Notes under the pieces: model-generated
Told to the model about the DNA's origin: nothing
The model's database searches: none
The model's input: only the letters and a program-made list of their open reading frames with translations
Source of the DNA: Physcia stellaris
Lineage: Eukaryota; Ascomycota; Lecanoromycetes; Caliciales; Physciaceae
Length of the DNA: 64,000 nt
Reading direction: 5' to 3'
Assembly (NCBI GenBank): GCA_018902385.1
Contig: JABSSW010000010.1
Location: forward strand, 1 to 64,000
Shown: in pieces, positions 18,861-32,990 of the stretch
Layout: each line of letters starts with the position of its first letter
How positions within the stretch are numbered: the first letter of the stretch is position 1
Translations under genes and position numbers: made by a program

Positions 18861-21430
18861 ATGTGCATAATTGTTCATGTTGATTGCGAACATCATGACG
18901 TGACGTACACGAAAAATTTTTTTTGATTTTTAACGAAACATTCAAATATGAATGCAAAAATGTTCATTTGAATGTTTTCATTTTTCAAATCATGTCGAAG
19001 TCGATTTGTTAAAATTTTTCAATATAAAAATTCGAATTCATCATCGATTCAATGATATTGTTCAAATTTATCGAATTAAATTTCAATAAAAATTTTTCAT
19101 TAACAAAATTTTGTTCATACGTAATCGTCTGTTTGCGCATTGTAAACAACGTTGAATCACAAAATCAAATTGTCGTAATGATTTGCATCATTTATTGATT
19201 CATTCGTATCATTAAATTTTCGATTCAAAACGTTTTCAATGAAATTGACTTGAAATTGTTTTTTGTGACGACATCAAATCGTCTGATTTCAATTTCAGCA
19301 TTTGATCGGACGAATCATTTAGAATTCACTTCTTTGAAACGTTTTTCGATAATATTCAATTTGAAATTCATATGAACAAAGTTCGAATATTTCCGAAAAA
19401 CGTTTTCGAATAAACTGATTTGAAAACATCAATCGTTTTCACATTTCATTTTGCATCATTAGCATTTTTCAAAAAATCACAACAATGAAATTCGCGCTTT
19501 TCAAATAACATTTTTTTTTTTTTTTTTTTGATTTTTTTGATCGAATCGTCATTAATATATCGTCGCTGACATTTTCGACATTATCAGCGATTTTATTTCA
19601 CTTTCGTGCACATTTCGAGTTTTCAACATTTGTTGTTATTCACGTCACGAGCATTTTTGCGTTTTCATCTGAAAACGCGTTTTTTTTTTTTCACACGTCG
19701 ATCGTTTAAACGATATTCGTTTTGACATTTTTTTTTTATCGTTTGATGACGTCAAGCGCGACAATATCGTAATTGAATTCGCATCACAAAATTTTTGAAT
19801 TTCATTTTATGTTCAAATCACGTATACACATTTCGAATGTCAATCATCGCATTCTCGACAGTCAAACAAATTTCAAAAATTCATGAAATGTATCAATGTT
19901 CATGAAATGTATCAATGTTCATTGATATTTTATTTTAATTTCTTACGTTTATTATTTGAAAAATGTAAAAAAATCGAATGTCATGTTCATTTTCATTCGA
20001 AATTCAATCATTTTATGAAAATTTTCGAAAATTCGAAATTTTTTAATTTGCACGTCATTTCATCATCAATTGTTTTCATGCGACAGCGTTTTACAAAACA
20101 TACAATTTTCGTGATTTTTTGCGTCGTATATTCAACAGCGACGACAAACATGAAAATCGCAACAATACGATATGTGTCGATTTCGAATCATTCACACATT
20201 CAGTTGAAAATTTAAACGAACATATTTCGTGTCGCATACAAAACATTTCACATTTTCAACGAATCGCGTCGTTCAATCGTTCGCGATGAAATGTGATAAA
20301 ACGATTATTCAATCACGATAATAACGACGAGCAATTTCTCGATTTTTCGACATTCACGAAAACGTTGATGCGCGATTGCTGATTCGTTTTTGTGTCGATG
20401 ATGAAAACATCACGAACTCAATTCGAATTTTCAAAACGATTGATTTTTGACATAAAAACATAATGACGATTGATTTCTATTCATGACGAAACTTATTGAA
20501 CGAAAGATTAGCATGTCAATTGCAATGAATCAAAAAAATTCGAAATCATACTTTACACGTCGAACACATTTTTTTGAAATTTATTTCGTAACATTTTCGA
20601 CAGATTGAATTCGATTCACATCGACATTCATGCTCACATGATTTGATTTCTGATGAACAGATTTGACATTTTCAATAAAACGAGACGCGAATTTTTTCAT
20701 CAAACGATTGCAAACACAGAAAGTATTTTTCGTTCGAAATTTTTTTCGTGAACATTTGACATCATCAGTCGTCGTTTCATCACACGATCGAAAAAGAATT
20801 TACATTTTTCGTTCGTTTCGATGTCGATTCATTTTTATCGTCGAACGTTCAGATTGACAAAATGAAATTGATTGACATTGTCATTTGCGACGTCGAGAAT
20901 TTCGAATTATCGTTTGTCAATGTTCATTTGTCGATTTCACATTCATTTCAAAGATTTATTTCGAAAACTCAGTGTTTTCAGTTGTTTTCTTTTCGTTTTC
21001 GAACGTTTTCTCGTCGTTTTCGAACGATTTTCTTGCGTTCAATTTTTCAAATGTCGAATTCAATTTATCGTCAATTCAATTCGTCTCATCAACAATCAAT
21101 TGATCATTCATTCATTCGCGACGATTTTCGAAACGAAAAACGATACATTTCTTAAACGAATTTGAAATTTATCATTCTCATACAAATGCGCGTACTTGTT
21201 TAATATTCGCTTTCGAATGACATTATTCTTCTTGATGAAATTGTCGATCACATAGTTCTCGACAGCTTGATTTAACGTTTCTTTTTTTTTTCGCAAACGA
21301 CGACGATATCTTGCATCTTGAGACGCAATTTCATGTAAATAAACTTGATTTGTCTGTCAAACGAGCATTCGAAAAAAGAACAATCGAAAAATTGTCTGAA
21401 CAGAATTCTGTTTGCAAATTAATCGACGCA
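18861..21430. other. No recognisable gene; CpY-depleted AT-rich DNA
   Basis: Short ORFs occur on both strands (up to about 110 codons) but none has a motif I know, and opposite strands are equally open. A minus-strand 62-codon ORF at 21108-21296 (MRKKKETLNQAVENYVIDNF) vaguely resembles a helix-turn-helix start, too weakly to call. Confidence 0.5.
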
Positions 21431-21439
21431 CAAAAATAG

Positions 21440-21612
21440 ATATCGTTTGCAAACAACAAATGAAAAATAAATATCGTTTGCAAACAACAAATGAAAAATA
21501 AATATCGTTTGCAAACAACAAATGAAAAATAATGTAAATATCGTTTGCAAACAACAAATGAAAAATAAATATCGTTTGCAAACAACAAATGAAGAATATC
21601 GTTTGCAAACGA
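21440..21612. repeat. Palindrome array 2: 31-bp units with GTTTGCAAAC
   Basis: Six copies near 21445, 21476, 21507, 21543, 21574 and 21601, in the unit ATATCGTTTGCAAACAACAA then ATGAAAAATAA. ORFs of 65-106 codons on the minus strand here are repeat translations. Confidence 0.9.
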
Positions 21613-24300
21613 ACAAAAAAAAAATGTCGTTTGTCGACAGTCGTTATACAAAAAACATTAATTTCGACATTTGTCATGATGATTTCTTCGACAATTGTCG
21701 ATTAATGAATTCGAAAATGTTTGTCATCGATGTCTGGACTTCGACTGATCAAAAACGCTATTCTCGATTTCATGAAAAATGAAACGTGAAAAAAAAAAAA
21801 CGATTGATCAGCAAATCTGAAACGTTCAATGATTCTCGTCGAGTGACACGCGTGCATCAAAGTTTCGCGCTAAAACATTTGATCGTTTTTAACGTGACAA
21901 TCGTCTCATTTACAATCATGATGTTTTACTTTATATTTCACGTGACTTCGTTATTGAATGTGTTCGTTTCATTGCACAAGCGTCAATTCTAATCGTCGCG
22001 TCCAGAATGATATTGTTTCGATCAACACAACTTGTTGCTCAAACAATCGAAAATCAAAAACACAATTCTAATTTTTTTTTTTCACGCGATCATTTTGATC
22101 AATTGCGACACTGACGAAAACGATGAACACTTCGCGACATTCGAAATTCTTTCATTTGTATTGCGCAATTTTATTAGAATCTCATCAACAAAAAAAGATT
22201 CAGCGTTTGTTTCAAAACGTGCAAATCATTTTAATCAATTTCATCGATTTCATTTTTCGCAACGACGAGAAAATCATTTTTGATGATTGAAACGCGAGAT
22301 TCAACGATTTTTTTCGTTCACAAGCATCGATTCGCGTTGATGATAACGAAATACAAAATTGCTGAAAGTTTTGAATATCATTTTTCGTCTAATGCAATTG
22401 CTCGCTTTTTCTCATGCGAAAACGACACAAACAACGACTCAAATCATTTTTTCAAATCGCAATCAACGACGAACTTTCAATAATCAAAACGTGTCGAAAT
22501 TCAGATTTGCGTCGATAATTTGAATGTTTACACACACAATCGACGAAAATGTATCAAATTTCATGTCATCTCGCTTTTCATTTCATCTTACGGCAGACGA
22601 GTTTTCAAATGTTGAAGACGAATAAACTCGTTCGACATGTACAAATTCACAAATTGATCAACACAATGTTGTTTGATCGCATTCGTTCAATTTCTTTTTT
22701 CGACAAATCGTTTTTTTATTCACATTTCTCTCAATTTTAAACGAAGCATTTCACGACAATGCAAATAGTCGTGTCGATAAATCAACGCGAAAAATTCTCA
22801 ATTGAATCTTTTCGTCAAAATTATGTTAGCTATGATCAGAATCATATCACGACGAGCATCGAATTAAATCGTATAATTTCAAATTCATAAACGCGCACAT
22901 CATCGACAATACGATCGTCACGAATCAACAATCACATGCACATTCAAAATTCGCGACATTTTCGAAATTTTTTCGACATGACTTTCATATTTGTCAGTGT
23001 CAAAAAATGTCGACACATAACAACGATTTTCAATTTGCGATGTTGAAATGCGATCGCGAACTGAATTTGAATACATATTGTTTGCAAACAACGTTTTTAT
23101 CAATTGTTGATCAATTGTATATTGTTTACAGACGACATGTTCAACGTAAAATTGAATGAAGCTTTAAAGTTATGAAACTCACAACGAGATGACGATTGAT
23201 CGAAGTCGCATTATTTCACATGAATATCGATGTTCGACGTGTGAATTTCATCTCGAGATTGAAATGAATAGTTTGTCATACAAGACTTTCTGATAGTTTT
23301 GATTGATCGTTTCAGCATTCTGTAAATTCGCTTGATTGTTTCAAATGATAAATGTCTGATATGTGATTTAACGTCATTATTCGAATCTATTCGCAATTGA
23401 TAAACATCGTATAAAATCACAAAACGAAATTGTTCAATATATCAAATGTTTTTATCACGTGAACAATTACAAATTTCGATCATTTCGTTTTCGTAAACGA
23501 TTTTTGTCGAAATGATTGCATGATTGCAATGAGCAATAATTTTTTCTGTTTTGTCGTTTTTGTTTTCGTACGATTTTCATTCACGAATTATCATTTGTCA
23601 TACAATGATTTCATCATTTATTCAGTCAATAGTCGTCATTCATTTTTTTATATGTGATTTCAAATTTCAATTCACGATCAAATCGTTTCTTTTCAATCAA
23701 TGTTATTTGAATTGATCAAATAAAATTCAACGCAAACGCGCGTTTTCGACGCGTTTAACATCGAAAAACGTCAAAACATTCAACACAACGTCAACATTTT
23801 TTAATTTGCAATTTCGATTCACGAAATCGACAACGTGTCATCATCGATAAATCAATTCAACGTTCGAATTCAATCAAACATGTTCGCGATTCTATTCTGT
23901 TTTTTGCAAAAACGTAAGTAATTTTCACGTTGTTTTCATAAATCAGCTAAATCATCAAGAAACACAATTGTTTCACGTCGAATCAGATTCACATCACGAC
24001 TTCACGAGTTCGAAACGAACAAACGAAAATTCAAACAATGAAAATTTTCGTTGTTGTCGACAAACATTCAATGACGTCATTTCATTTTTATTCTCGTCGA
24101 TTTTCAACATTTCATGCAAAAAATTGTTCTCGTAATCGTGTTGCGAAAAACAGTCGAAACGTCGTCAATTTCTCGAAACGAATTCACATGACGAAAAACG
24201 ACAAACGTTCAAATTCAATATCGAAATCAACATTTATAAATCGTTTGATTTCGATATTTCAAAAAAAAATCGTCGTCGTCACGAGTCATTCGCATGTTAT
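21613..24300. other. No recognisable gene; CpY-depleted DNA
   Basis: Only short ORFs without motifs are visible. A single GTTTGCAAAC with a related TTGTTTACAGAC word occurs at 23080-23135. Nothing else is supported. Confidence 0.5.
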
Positions 24301-24307
24301 CAACATG

Positions 24308-24905
24308 ATTCAAATTCGAACAACGTCATTTTATCGAGTGAAATCTGATCATCACGTTTCGAAAATTTTTTTTTTTTGATTTTTCATTCATTATCATTCA
24401 TTTCGACGTCGATTTCAGATTTTTTTTTCATACATCGCTTTCAAGAAAAATGAAAAAAAAAAAAAAATTTGATATAGTTATTGTTTGCAAACAAATTCAA
24501 ACGCGTTAAAAATTTCAACAACGTCATTTCATCGAATGAAATTTGATCATCACGTTTCGAGAATTTTTTTTTTTTGATTTTTCATTCATCATCATTCATC
24601 TCGACGTCGATTTCAAATCTCTTTTTCATACATCGCTTTACTCAAAAAAAATGAAAAAAAAAAAAAAAAATTTTGATATAATTATTGTTTGCAAACAAAT
24701 TCAAACGCGTTAAAAGTTTCAACAACGTCATTTATCGAAAAGTCTGATCATCACGTTTCGAGAATTTTCTTTTTGACTTTTCAAACATATCATTCAATTC
24801 GATTTCAAACTTTTTCTTCGTTCATCGCTCTACTCAAGAAAAATGAAAAAAAAATGAAAAAAATTTTGATATAATTATTGTTTGCAAACAATTTCAAACG
24901 CGTTA
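24308..24905. repeat. Palindrome array 3: three ~195-207 bp units
   Basis: Each unit reads TTGTTTGCAAACAAATTCAA, then ACGCGTT, AACAACGTCATTT, GATCATCACGTTTCGA, a T-run, TTCATTCATCAT, and ends in a poly-A run plus TTTTGATATAATTATTG. GTTTGCAAAC copies are near 24483, 24688 and 24880; the first unit is incomplete at its start. Confidence 0.85.
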
Positions 24906-25285
24906 ATTTCAACGAGACGACAACGATTTCGATTCGATTTCATTCAACATATTTTCGATTTCGTTTTTCATTTCTTTTTTATTTTTATTTTACATTTTCA
25001 TCACATCAATCATTTTCGTTGATTCGATTCAAAATCACGTTTTGCTTTTTGTTTTGCTTTTCGTTACATTTATTATTTCATACATCATCAACATACATAT
25101 TTTTTGTTGCATTGAGTTCGAAATTTGATTAGTTGAAATCAATTTGACTTTGAAATTTCAAATGAATTTCAAAATCACATCGTTGAAATCACGTTAACGC
25201 GAAATCGCGATCAAATTTTATTCGTTTTAACGTCGAAAATTTCTGTTTGCAAACGAAATCTTTTTGACGACATTTTTTTTCATTC

Positions 25286-26642
25286 ATGTCGACAATTGAC
25301 AAAAAACGCGTTTTTGTCGCAATCAATTTCGAAAATCGACTCGACAAACGACGAAAAAAAACATTCAAAATTTTCGTCGATGATCATGTCGATCGCGTTG
25401 TCGACGTTTCGAAATTCACGAACGCGAACATCAAAAACGCGATACAATACAATCATTCAAACGTTAAATTCGTGAAAAGTCATGCAATACACGAAATCGC
25501 AAAAAAATTGACAAAATATTTCGATTTGAAAAACATCGAAAAATTCAAAATCATCGTCAACGATGAAAAATGCAATGTGAATTTTTTGAAAATTTGAAAA
25601 ATTGTTCGCGACGTCGTTTTCAACATTTCGAATCAAAAATCGAATCATTAAATGATCATATTTTTTTTTTTGATACGATTGACGAAACACAAAACAAAAA
25701 TTTGAAATTGAATTTTGAAAAATTAAAAATTTCGTTGTCGACGAAATTTCAAAAACAATACGTCAAATCTTGTTTTGAACGATGATTATGTATCGATTGT
25801 TGCAATGCGAATGCGACATTGTGTTAAACTCGTCGAAAAAAATTCAATCGAAACAGATTGATACACACTATGAATTCACGATGAAGAATTGACATCGCGT
25901 TTATCGATTGCTGAAATTTTACGAGAAAAATTTAAACGAAAAACGTGAAAAAAATCAGCGAAATCAAATCAATGTTTTCGTCAAATTTCGATTTTTCAAT
26001 CAAACGCAATACGATTTTTACAAAATCGACAAACGCGCGATTTTGATCGTCACAAAAAATGTCGATAACGCGTCATCATCAGATTTCACGATCGACAGAG
26101 CTGATCAAAAGACAATCGCGATCAAAATTCAAAAAAAAGAAAAAAAGATCGCACAATGAGCGACAGAGACTCGAGTTCAAATCAAGAATTTTTCACGTTT
26201 TTTCAGCGCTTTCATCGCGATGTCAGAGCAGTATTTTCAACGAATTGACGACAATTTAAACAAAAACTCACAACTGATCAATGCGAACAAACGAGAACTC
26301 GATTTCGACAATTTTCGCAATTTTCTTTCGCGTCGCGAACTGAGAATGCTGATAAAAAATCTTTTTAACGCATATGTATTGTTGCATTCTCAATCAAAAT
26401 CGAATGAATTCAACATTGTATCGTTTATCGAAAAATTGACGATCGTTTTTTCAAAATCAACGTTTTTTCAGATGACGAAAAAACATCGTCGTGAAACGTT
26501 TCATTTTAAAAAAAATCAACGTCAAAGAATTCAACGTCGAAATGAAAAACAAAAATCGCGCAAATTTCTGAAAATTGCGAAACGACATGAACAAAATGAT
26601 TGCAATCATTTTCGATTACATGAAATTTTGCGAAATCATTGA
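25286..26642 (+). other. Cluster of overlapping basic ORFs, possible decayed coding region
   Basis: Plus-strand ORFs at 25286-25597 (103 codons), 25908-26159 and 26220-26642 (140 codons, starting MSEQYFQRIDDNLNKNSQL) follow one another in different frames. The last has a charged helical composition and a Lys/Arg-rich C-terminus. No family is recognised. The run on one strand hints at a degraded gene, but chance ORFs are common here because TAG is suppressed. Confidence 0.2.
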
Positions 26643-26879
26643 AATCGACGTTAATAAATCGTTGTTTTTCGATCATTGAATCGAGCAATTATTTTCAATT
26701 TGCGAATTCAAAAAACATCAAATCATTTTTTTAACATGAAAGAAAAAATTGAAAACACAATTGAAATCGAATATGCTTTGTGACGAAATGAAATTGAACA
26801 AAATTTGTTTGATTTTTTCGTTGATTGCGTTGAACGTTTTTCGCAACGACGCGTTTCGTTTTGAAAACGATTCACACAT

Positions 26880-27190
26880 TTTCGTGTTTGCAAATTCAAT
26901 TCATGAAAACATTGCGTTTGCAAACAAATTTCTCGCTCATGAAAACATTTCGTTTGCAGACAAATTTTTCGTTCGTGAAAACATTTCGTTTGCAAACAAA
27001 TTTCTCGTTAATGAAAACATTTCGTCTGCAAACAAAATCATCATTCAGACAAATTTTTCGTTTGCAAACAACAATTTTTTTCAGCATCAAATCATCATTC
27101 AAACAAATTTTTCGTTTGCAAATAACAATTTTTTTCAATTTCAAATCATCATTCAGACAAATTCTTCGTTTGCAAATTACAATTTTTCTC
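26880..27190. repeat. Palindrome array 4: 36-bp then ~55-bp units
   Basis: GTTTGCAAAC-like sites occur near 26885, 26916, 26952, 26988, 27024 and 27060, spaced about 36 bp, and then near 27113 and 27170 within longer units containing CAATTTCAAATCATCATTCA. Several sites are one-base variants (GTTTGCAGAC, GTCTGCAAAC, GTTTGCAAAT). The ORF at 26749-27288 with its repeated ENISFANKF peptide is a translation of this array. Confidence 0.85.
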
Positions 27191-29925
27191 AATTTCAAAT
27201 CAAGAACAAAGACGAGAAATTCAACGAAAATGAAAAATTGATTGAAATAACAAAAAAATTGCGAACGAAAAATACAAATCGATTTTGATATTGATTTCGT
27301 TCGTCACGTTTTTCGTTTGATTTCGAAAAATCGCAAAATTTTTTTCGTTTTTCATCGTGAAACATTTCAACGACAATTCACACACGAACATTTTGACGAA
27401 AAGAAATGCAACATTGAACATTTTTGTTCGAAATTTTCTGAAATACATTCAGAAAATATCGAATATTTCGACGATCATGTTTCATGTCATTTTTTCGTCG
27501 TTCAATACGATTGTTGTTCGCATCAAATATTTGATTAAAAATGTCAATCTTTTCGAGACGTCGAATTTCGTCGTGAAAATCGAACGCGAAAATGAAAAAA
27601 ACGAGATGATCGACAATCATGCGACGAAAATCATTGATGAAAACGAATTGATCAAATACAATTTTCACGAAATCGACGTTTTTCACAAAATCATCATCGA
27701 CGAAATTCAGAAAATCAAGAATTTCGCTATTCACATCAATCGACTGATTCAATTATACGTCGTTTTTCGACGCATTTTGTTTATCGTCACGTTCATGATC
27801 AATCGTGTCGACGACATGTTGAATTTTTTAACAATCATGTGAATCGTTTCGTGAAAAAATATTAAATTTTTCGAAAACGATTATATCATTCGTTTTTATT
27901 CGAAAGTCAAAACTCGTTTGATGAGCACACGACTGAACGCGAAAACGATTAAAAATTATCGATGAATGTTAAATTCGACGAATTTCAAAAAACTTTGCAA
28001 ATCAATCGCGATGAAAAATAATTTGAATTTCGACGTTGTTCATCGCATTGTTTTCGACATTTTGAATTTTGTTTTTTTTCGTCGAACGTTTGTTTCTCAA
28101 ATGATCAACGTGAAAAACGAAAACATTCGAATTGACGTTCATTTATTTCACGAAATGTGAATGAATGTGAAATTGACGTCAAAGTTTGTTCAAAAATCGA
28201 TTTACGCGACGATTCATGTTAACAATTTTCATTTGTTGAATAAAAATTACGACGAAACGACGAAAACGAAACGTCGTAATCACATTTTTCATCGACGACT
28301 TTGTCACGTCGTGATTGATTCGAACATGAATAAATTTTTCATTGCACAATTCGACGACGAAAACACAACGTCGAAAAATCACGAAATTTTCGAATGACAA
28401 AATAAGCATTCAAATGAAAAAACAACACAATATTGACATTACATTCGTTTCGTTCATTATCTCGTCGCGTTCAAGAATCGCGTCGAATTCGTTCATAACA
28501 TTGATTGACGCAATGCGAAAATAAATTTTTTTTTGCATTTCGTGCACGAGATTTGCATCATTCACAATCGCAAAATGATCGTTTTTGTCGAATGATTTTT
28601 TACGCAATGATTCGATGAATGATTTTTTCAAAATGTCGATTTTCAAATATTGAACATTCGTGTTCAACATTTTTTCAAAAAACGCATGCAATTTGTCGAC
28701 AAATTCATTCAAAAATATAATGAATATCACGTTTTGATGATCAATATTCGTCTCGATAATTTGAAATTCAATTTACAAAAAAATTGTTGCGAAATCATTT
28801 TTTTTGACGCGTGAAACAACGCGTTCAACGTCATGCAATGCGCAAATCGAATGTTGCGCATCGATCAAACAAAAATTTGTCGTTTTTACATTTTTATTTT
28901 CGATTATTTTTATGATCAAATCATTCAACAAAAAATTTGCGAAAAAATGTTGAACATCATCGTCGTTCAAAACAACGTGCAAATCAAAAAAAACGACATC
29001 GTTCGATGACGTCAACGTTTCGATCGCGTTTTTGAAAATAATCAATTGACAAACGCACAAATCAAAATTCGAATGATGATTTTCAAAATCGACATTTTGT
29101 ACATGACGCAATTTGAAATTCGCTCGTCGAGACAAAAATGAAACAATGTTTTTGATTTGTCGATCAAAAACACATTTTTTGACGAATCGAAATTTCGCGC
29201 GTTTTTCAATTTTTCGATCATTCATTTTTTATTTCGCGATATCATCGACATCAAACGAAAATCGCAAACGTTCGCGAAAAACAAATTATTGTTTGCAAAT
29301 TATATTTATTTCTTTTATTGATTGTTTTAAATCGAAATCGTCAAAAAAAAAAACAAACAACGCGACAAAAAAAAAAAACGCGTTTGCAAAAATCGAAATT
29401 TGAAATCGCGATTTCGATCAAAAAGCGTCAAAATGATGTCAAATCGAATGAACACGTTTTTTTCACGAGCGATAAAAATTCGTCTGAAAATTCGTTTGAA
29501 AATTCGTTTGAAACATCGAACGATGAAAAATTGTATGAAGCATTTTTTTCTCGATCGTCATTTTTTCGATTGAACGCATTGTTTGCAATCACATCATCAT
29601 CGCAACGAATTTCGAACGACGCAAATCAATCATCGACGTTTGAATACGCGCATTCATCGCAATCGATGTTGACGACGCGCACGTCGTCGTCGATTTCAAT
29701 CAATTTCGAGCGATCGAATTTTTCGTCAATTTTTGACGTTTCATCATTTCTCGATCACGACGTCGAAATCGATAACGTCGTTCATTTGCAGTTTTTCGAT
29801 TTTTTCGCTGATGCATCGAACTTCGCAATCGAAAACAATGCAATTGAAAACAATGAAATTTTCTTTTCTTTGTTCACTTTCAATACAGATTATTTTTCAT
29901 CAAATTTTTTTTTCGTTTGATGAGA
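27191..29925. other. Mixed open frames, no recognised gene
   Basis: ORFs of 150-200 codons lie at 27357-27842 (+), 28773-29225 (-), 28410-28730 (-) and 29318-29920 (+, Ser/Phe/Asn-rich, acidic). Both strands are open over much of 27.3-28.8 kb, as expected when TAG is missing. None shows a motif I can name. The two minus-strand ORFs at 28410-29225 are the most protein-like by composition. Confidence 0.35.
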
Positions 29926-30320
29926 TGTAATTTGCAAACAACAATTTTTTTTCTCGATGTTGACTCAAAATTTCTGCAAATAATTTCGATGAATTTGATC
30001 AATCACGAGACTTTTTCAACAAATTTGTATTCAGTTCATCGTTTTCGTCGTTTTCGTTTGCGCAAACGTCATCATTCATTTTTTTTCGACGCATCAACAA
30101 TTTTCGTCGTCGACGAGTCTCGATTTCGATTCGCGACTCAATTTTCGACTCAATTCGCGAATCGCGTCGAAGCAGTAGAAATCGAATTTCTTGTCGAAAT
30201 TGAAAATCATTTTTTTCGTTTGCAAATTACATTTTTTCTATTGCGTTCATTCTTTTCGTTTGCAGATTAAATTTTTTCTATTGCGTTCATTTTATTCGTT
30301 TGCAAACTACATTTTTTCTA
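29925..30320. repeat. Palindrome array 5: TTTGCAAAYTACATTTTTTCT units
   Basis: Sites near 29931 (ATTTGCAAAC) and near 30220, 30258 and 30297 (GTTTGCAAAT, GTTTGCAGAT, GTTTGCAAAC). The last three lie in ~38-bp units with CATTTTTTCTATTGCGTTCA. Confidence 0.75.
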
Positions 30321-31545
30321 CTGTTGATGAAACAATTTATCAATGATTTCTCTCGAGCGATGAAATGTCGTTTAAAAAATCACTTTGTGTTTTTCGTGCT
30401 CGTTTGTTGACGAATGAGAAACGTTTTATGTGAAGCTGAATTTCGATTGACATTTTCGAAATGAATCACTGCACAACGAGACGAACATTCGTGTTCAACG
30501 TTTCAAATCTTTTCGCTTAATTATCGTTTCGAATTTTAGAAAAATTGAAATCTGTCTGTCATTTTCGAAGTGAATTATCGCATAATGAGACGAATCTAAA
30601 ATTCAATATTCATTACTTTTTCATCTAATTATCGTTTCAAATATCAAACAATGATTCGAATCATTTTCACATTCTTTCTTCGTGCTCAAGTTGTGACTGC
30701 TTAAATGTCAAAATCCGAATGATATACTATATTATACACTTTTTATATATTATTCGATGAAGTTTTCGCGTCAACTTGATCGTTCGTGTATTCTTTCTTT
30801 TTTTTGTTTCGTTCTCTTGATTAATCAAAGTTGATTTCATTGATTGAATCATGTTTTTGATTTGAAGTCAAATACTTTGTTTTGTGATTTTCTTTTGATT
30901 ATTGACATGTTCATGCATATTTTATCAATCGTAATTCTTTCTGACAATTGACATGTCGATGCATATCAATCGTTGAATCAAATCAATTGTCGTCGTGAAA
31001 TTTACAGTTGTTCGTTTGAGACGCATTTTGGAATTCTTTCAGAAATTCGATCAATTCAAAGAAAAAGCAGATTTACGAGCTCGTTCGCTGACTATGATTA
31101 AAATCAAGAAGACTGTAAATGTCGCGAATTTGAACATCGAATTGAAACGATGACGTTGATGATTTCACTTTAAAAACGAACGAGCAATGATGTATGTCAT
31201 CGTCGTGATACATGAGAGCATTATCGAGATTAATGAAATTTTCAGTTGTTCGTTCGAGAGACGACTTGACTGATCAAATTGCTCTTTTATATATTTTATT
31301 TTCAATTGTCGTTTTTTTTGCTCGTTTCGGAATTCGAACGAGCTAAAAAAGATTCTGACGATAATCGTCTCATTCTCAACTCATTGAATTACAATAAATA
31401 GATATCTGACGTGCGATTCATTTTTAGATTTTACAATTTATCAGATTTACTTTTATCATTTCATTGATTCAAAAATTTGCTTCGTCTATTATCGCATTGA
31501 TTGTCTTTTTCTCATCAAAACACAAATTGATTTGTCACGAAATAT
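30321..31545. other. AG/CT-retaining island with short direct repeats
   Basis: This stretch keeps many CT and AG dinucleotides, unlike its surroundings. It contains a ~115-bp imperfect duplication (about 30445-30545 and 30560-30650, sharing CATTTTCGAARTGAATYA and TAATTATCGTTTC) and shorter repeats (GACAATTGACATGT near 30950, CAGTTGTTCGTT near 31007 and 31242). No ORF of note. Confidence 0.5.
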
Positions 31546-31956
31546 ATGTTTCTCTTCGTTTTCATGCGTTCAATTATTTACACGTCTATCGCAATTTCAT
31601 TTCACTGTTTATGTTTTGAGAGTTTTGTAACGAATTTGAAACAACTGAGTTGTATTTCAAAAAATGACGAGTCTTTTCAAACGAAAACTCTTGAAAACTC
31701 GAATTGTTCAACTGAAAAGCGCGTATTCGCGAAACAGAAATCGAAATGTGAAATGAAAAAACAAAACATCTCAAATATCGTATCGATCATAAGAATTGTG
31801 ATAAAAAATACGAGATTGTCATTTCACGCGTTTCTAAGTAAAAGAAACAACTTTATGAAAATTTACACGTCATCGAATCAAAATGAACAACTTCGCAATC
31901 GCGATGACGAAAATCAAAAATTCAAACGCAAATTCGATCAAAATTCGCTGTTATGA
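31546..31956 (+). CDS. Candidate small protein with hydrophobic N-terminus
   Basis: 136 codons, starting MFLFVFMRSIIYTSIAISFH. The first ~28 residues are hydrophobic with a Cys/Phe end that could act as a signal peptide or membrane anchor. The rest is basic and Ser/Asn/Lys-rich with several Cys. It lies in the part of the interior that retains CT and AG, so it is less affected by the mutation that opens chance ORFs elsewhere. No family is recognised and no intron or promoter is evident. A chance ORF remains possible. Confidence 0.25.
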   Translation: MFLFVFMRSIIYTSIAISFHCLCFESFVTNLKQLSCISKNDESFQTKTLENSNCSTEKRVFAKQKSKCEMKKQNISNIVSIIRIVIKNTRLSFHAFLSKRNNFMKIYTSSNQNEQLRNRDDENQKFKRKFDQNSLL

Positions 31957-32529
31957 ATCGAAACAATGAAATTTTTCGAAAATTTCAATGAATTCGAAAA
32001 AATAACAAATTCATCAGCGATTTCGCTGATTTTATTTCAAGAATGAACGTTTGAAAAATTTGCTCAACACTTCAAAAATGTGAAAATCGAGAACGATGAT
32101 CTGAATGATGTCTGAAACTTCTGAAACATTCAACAAGACGCAAAAACAGACGCATGAATATTTCAATCGTTTTGAGAGAAAAAACAGCGATCACGTCGCT
32201 GAAAAGTTACTCATTTGAGTGTAATTTCACTGCTTTTCGAGACGATTGACAGCGATTTTGAAAAAACAAACTCAACAAAACGTCATGAGTCGAAAACTAT
32301 CATTGTCGAATTTGAGAAAATCAAGTTTCAGCAATTTGCGCGCTTTGCGAATGATCGTTCACAATCGAATATATATCGAAAACACGCAAAAGCGAAAGCT
32401 ACAAATTGTCAAAAGATGTGCAAACTGAAAAAAATAAATTGAATCATTATCAACTTTGCTTGCAATTCATTTTTTAACTAACTGTCTCGACGAACGAGAT
32501 GAATTTTATCATTCGCTCATGTACGAAAA

Positions 32530-32990
32530 CAATTCGAAAACGAAAAATGTTTCGAACGACGAAAAAAAAATCAAAATCAACAATTACAAACAGAAATATC
32601 ATTTCGATCGCAAGTGAAATAAAATTGCGAAATGAATTGAAAAAAAAAATGTCATCACGATGTTCATTTTTGCAAATTAGCAATCAGAAATTTTGTTCGT
32701 GCGAATTGACAATCTTCTGATCGTTCGCAAAACGAAAAACGTTTCGAACGACGAACGAAAAATCAAAATCAAAAGTTACAAAACGAAATATCATTCCGAT
32801 CGCGAATGAAAAAAAATTGCGAAATGAATTGAAAAAAAAAATGTCATCACGATGTTCATTTTTGCAAATTAACAATCAGAAATCTTGCTCGTGCGAATTG
32901 ACAATCTTCTGATCGTTCGCAAGACGAAAAACGTTTCGAACGACGAACGAAAAGTCAAGATTCAGAATTACAAAAATCTCGATCAATGAA
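32530..32990. repeat. 192-bp tandem repeat, about 2.4 copies
   Basis: Two full units and a partial third are aligned by ATGTCATCACGATGTTCATT (32649 and 32841) and TTGACAATCTTCTGATCGTT (near 32705 and 32897), an exact 192-bp period. Each unit includes a TTTTTGCAAATTA word. No coding function is evident. Confidence 0.9.

Noticed and set aside
26749-27288. 179-codon ORF with repeated ENISFANKF
   Set aside because: Overlaps palindrome array 4 and follows its period.
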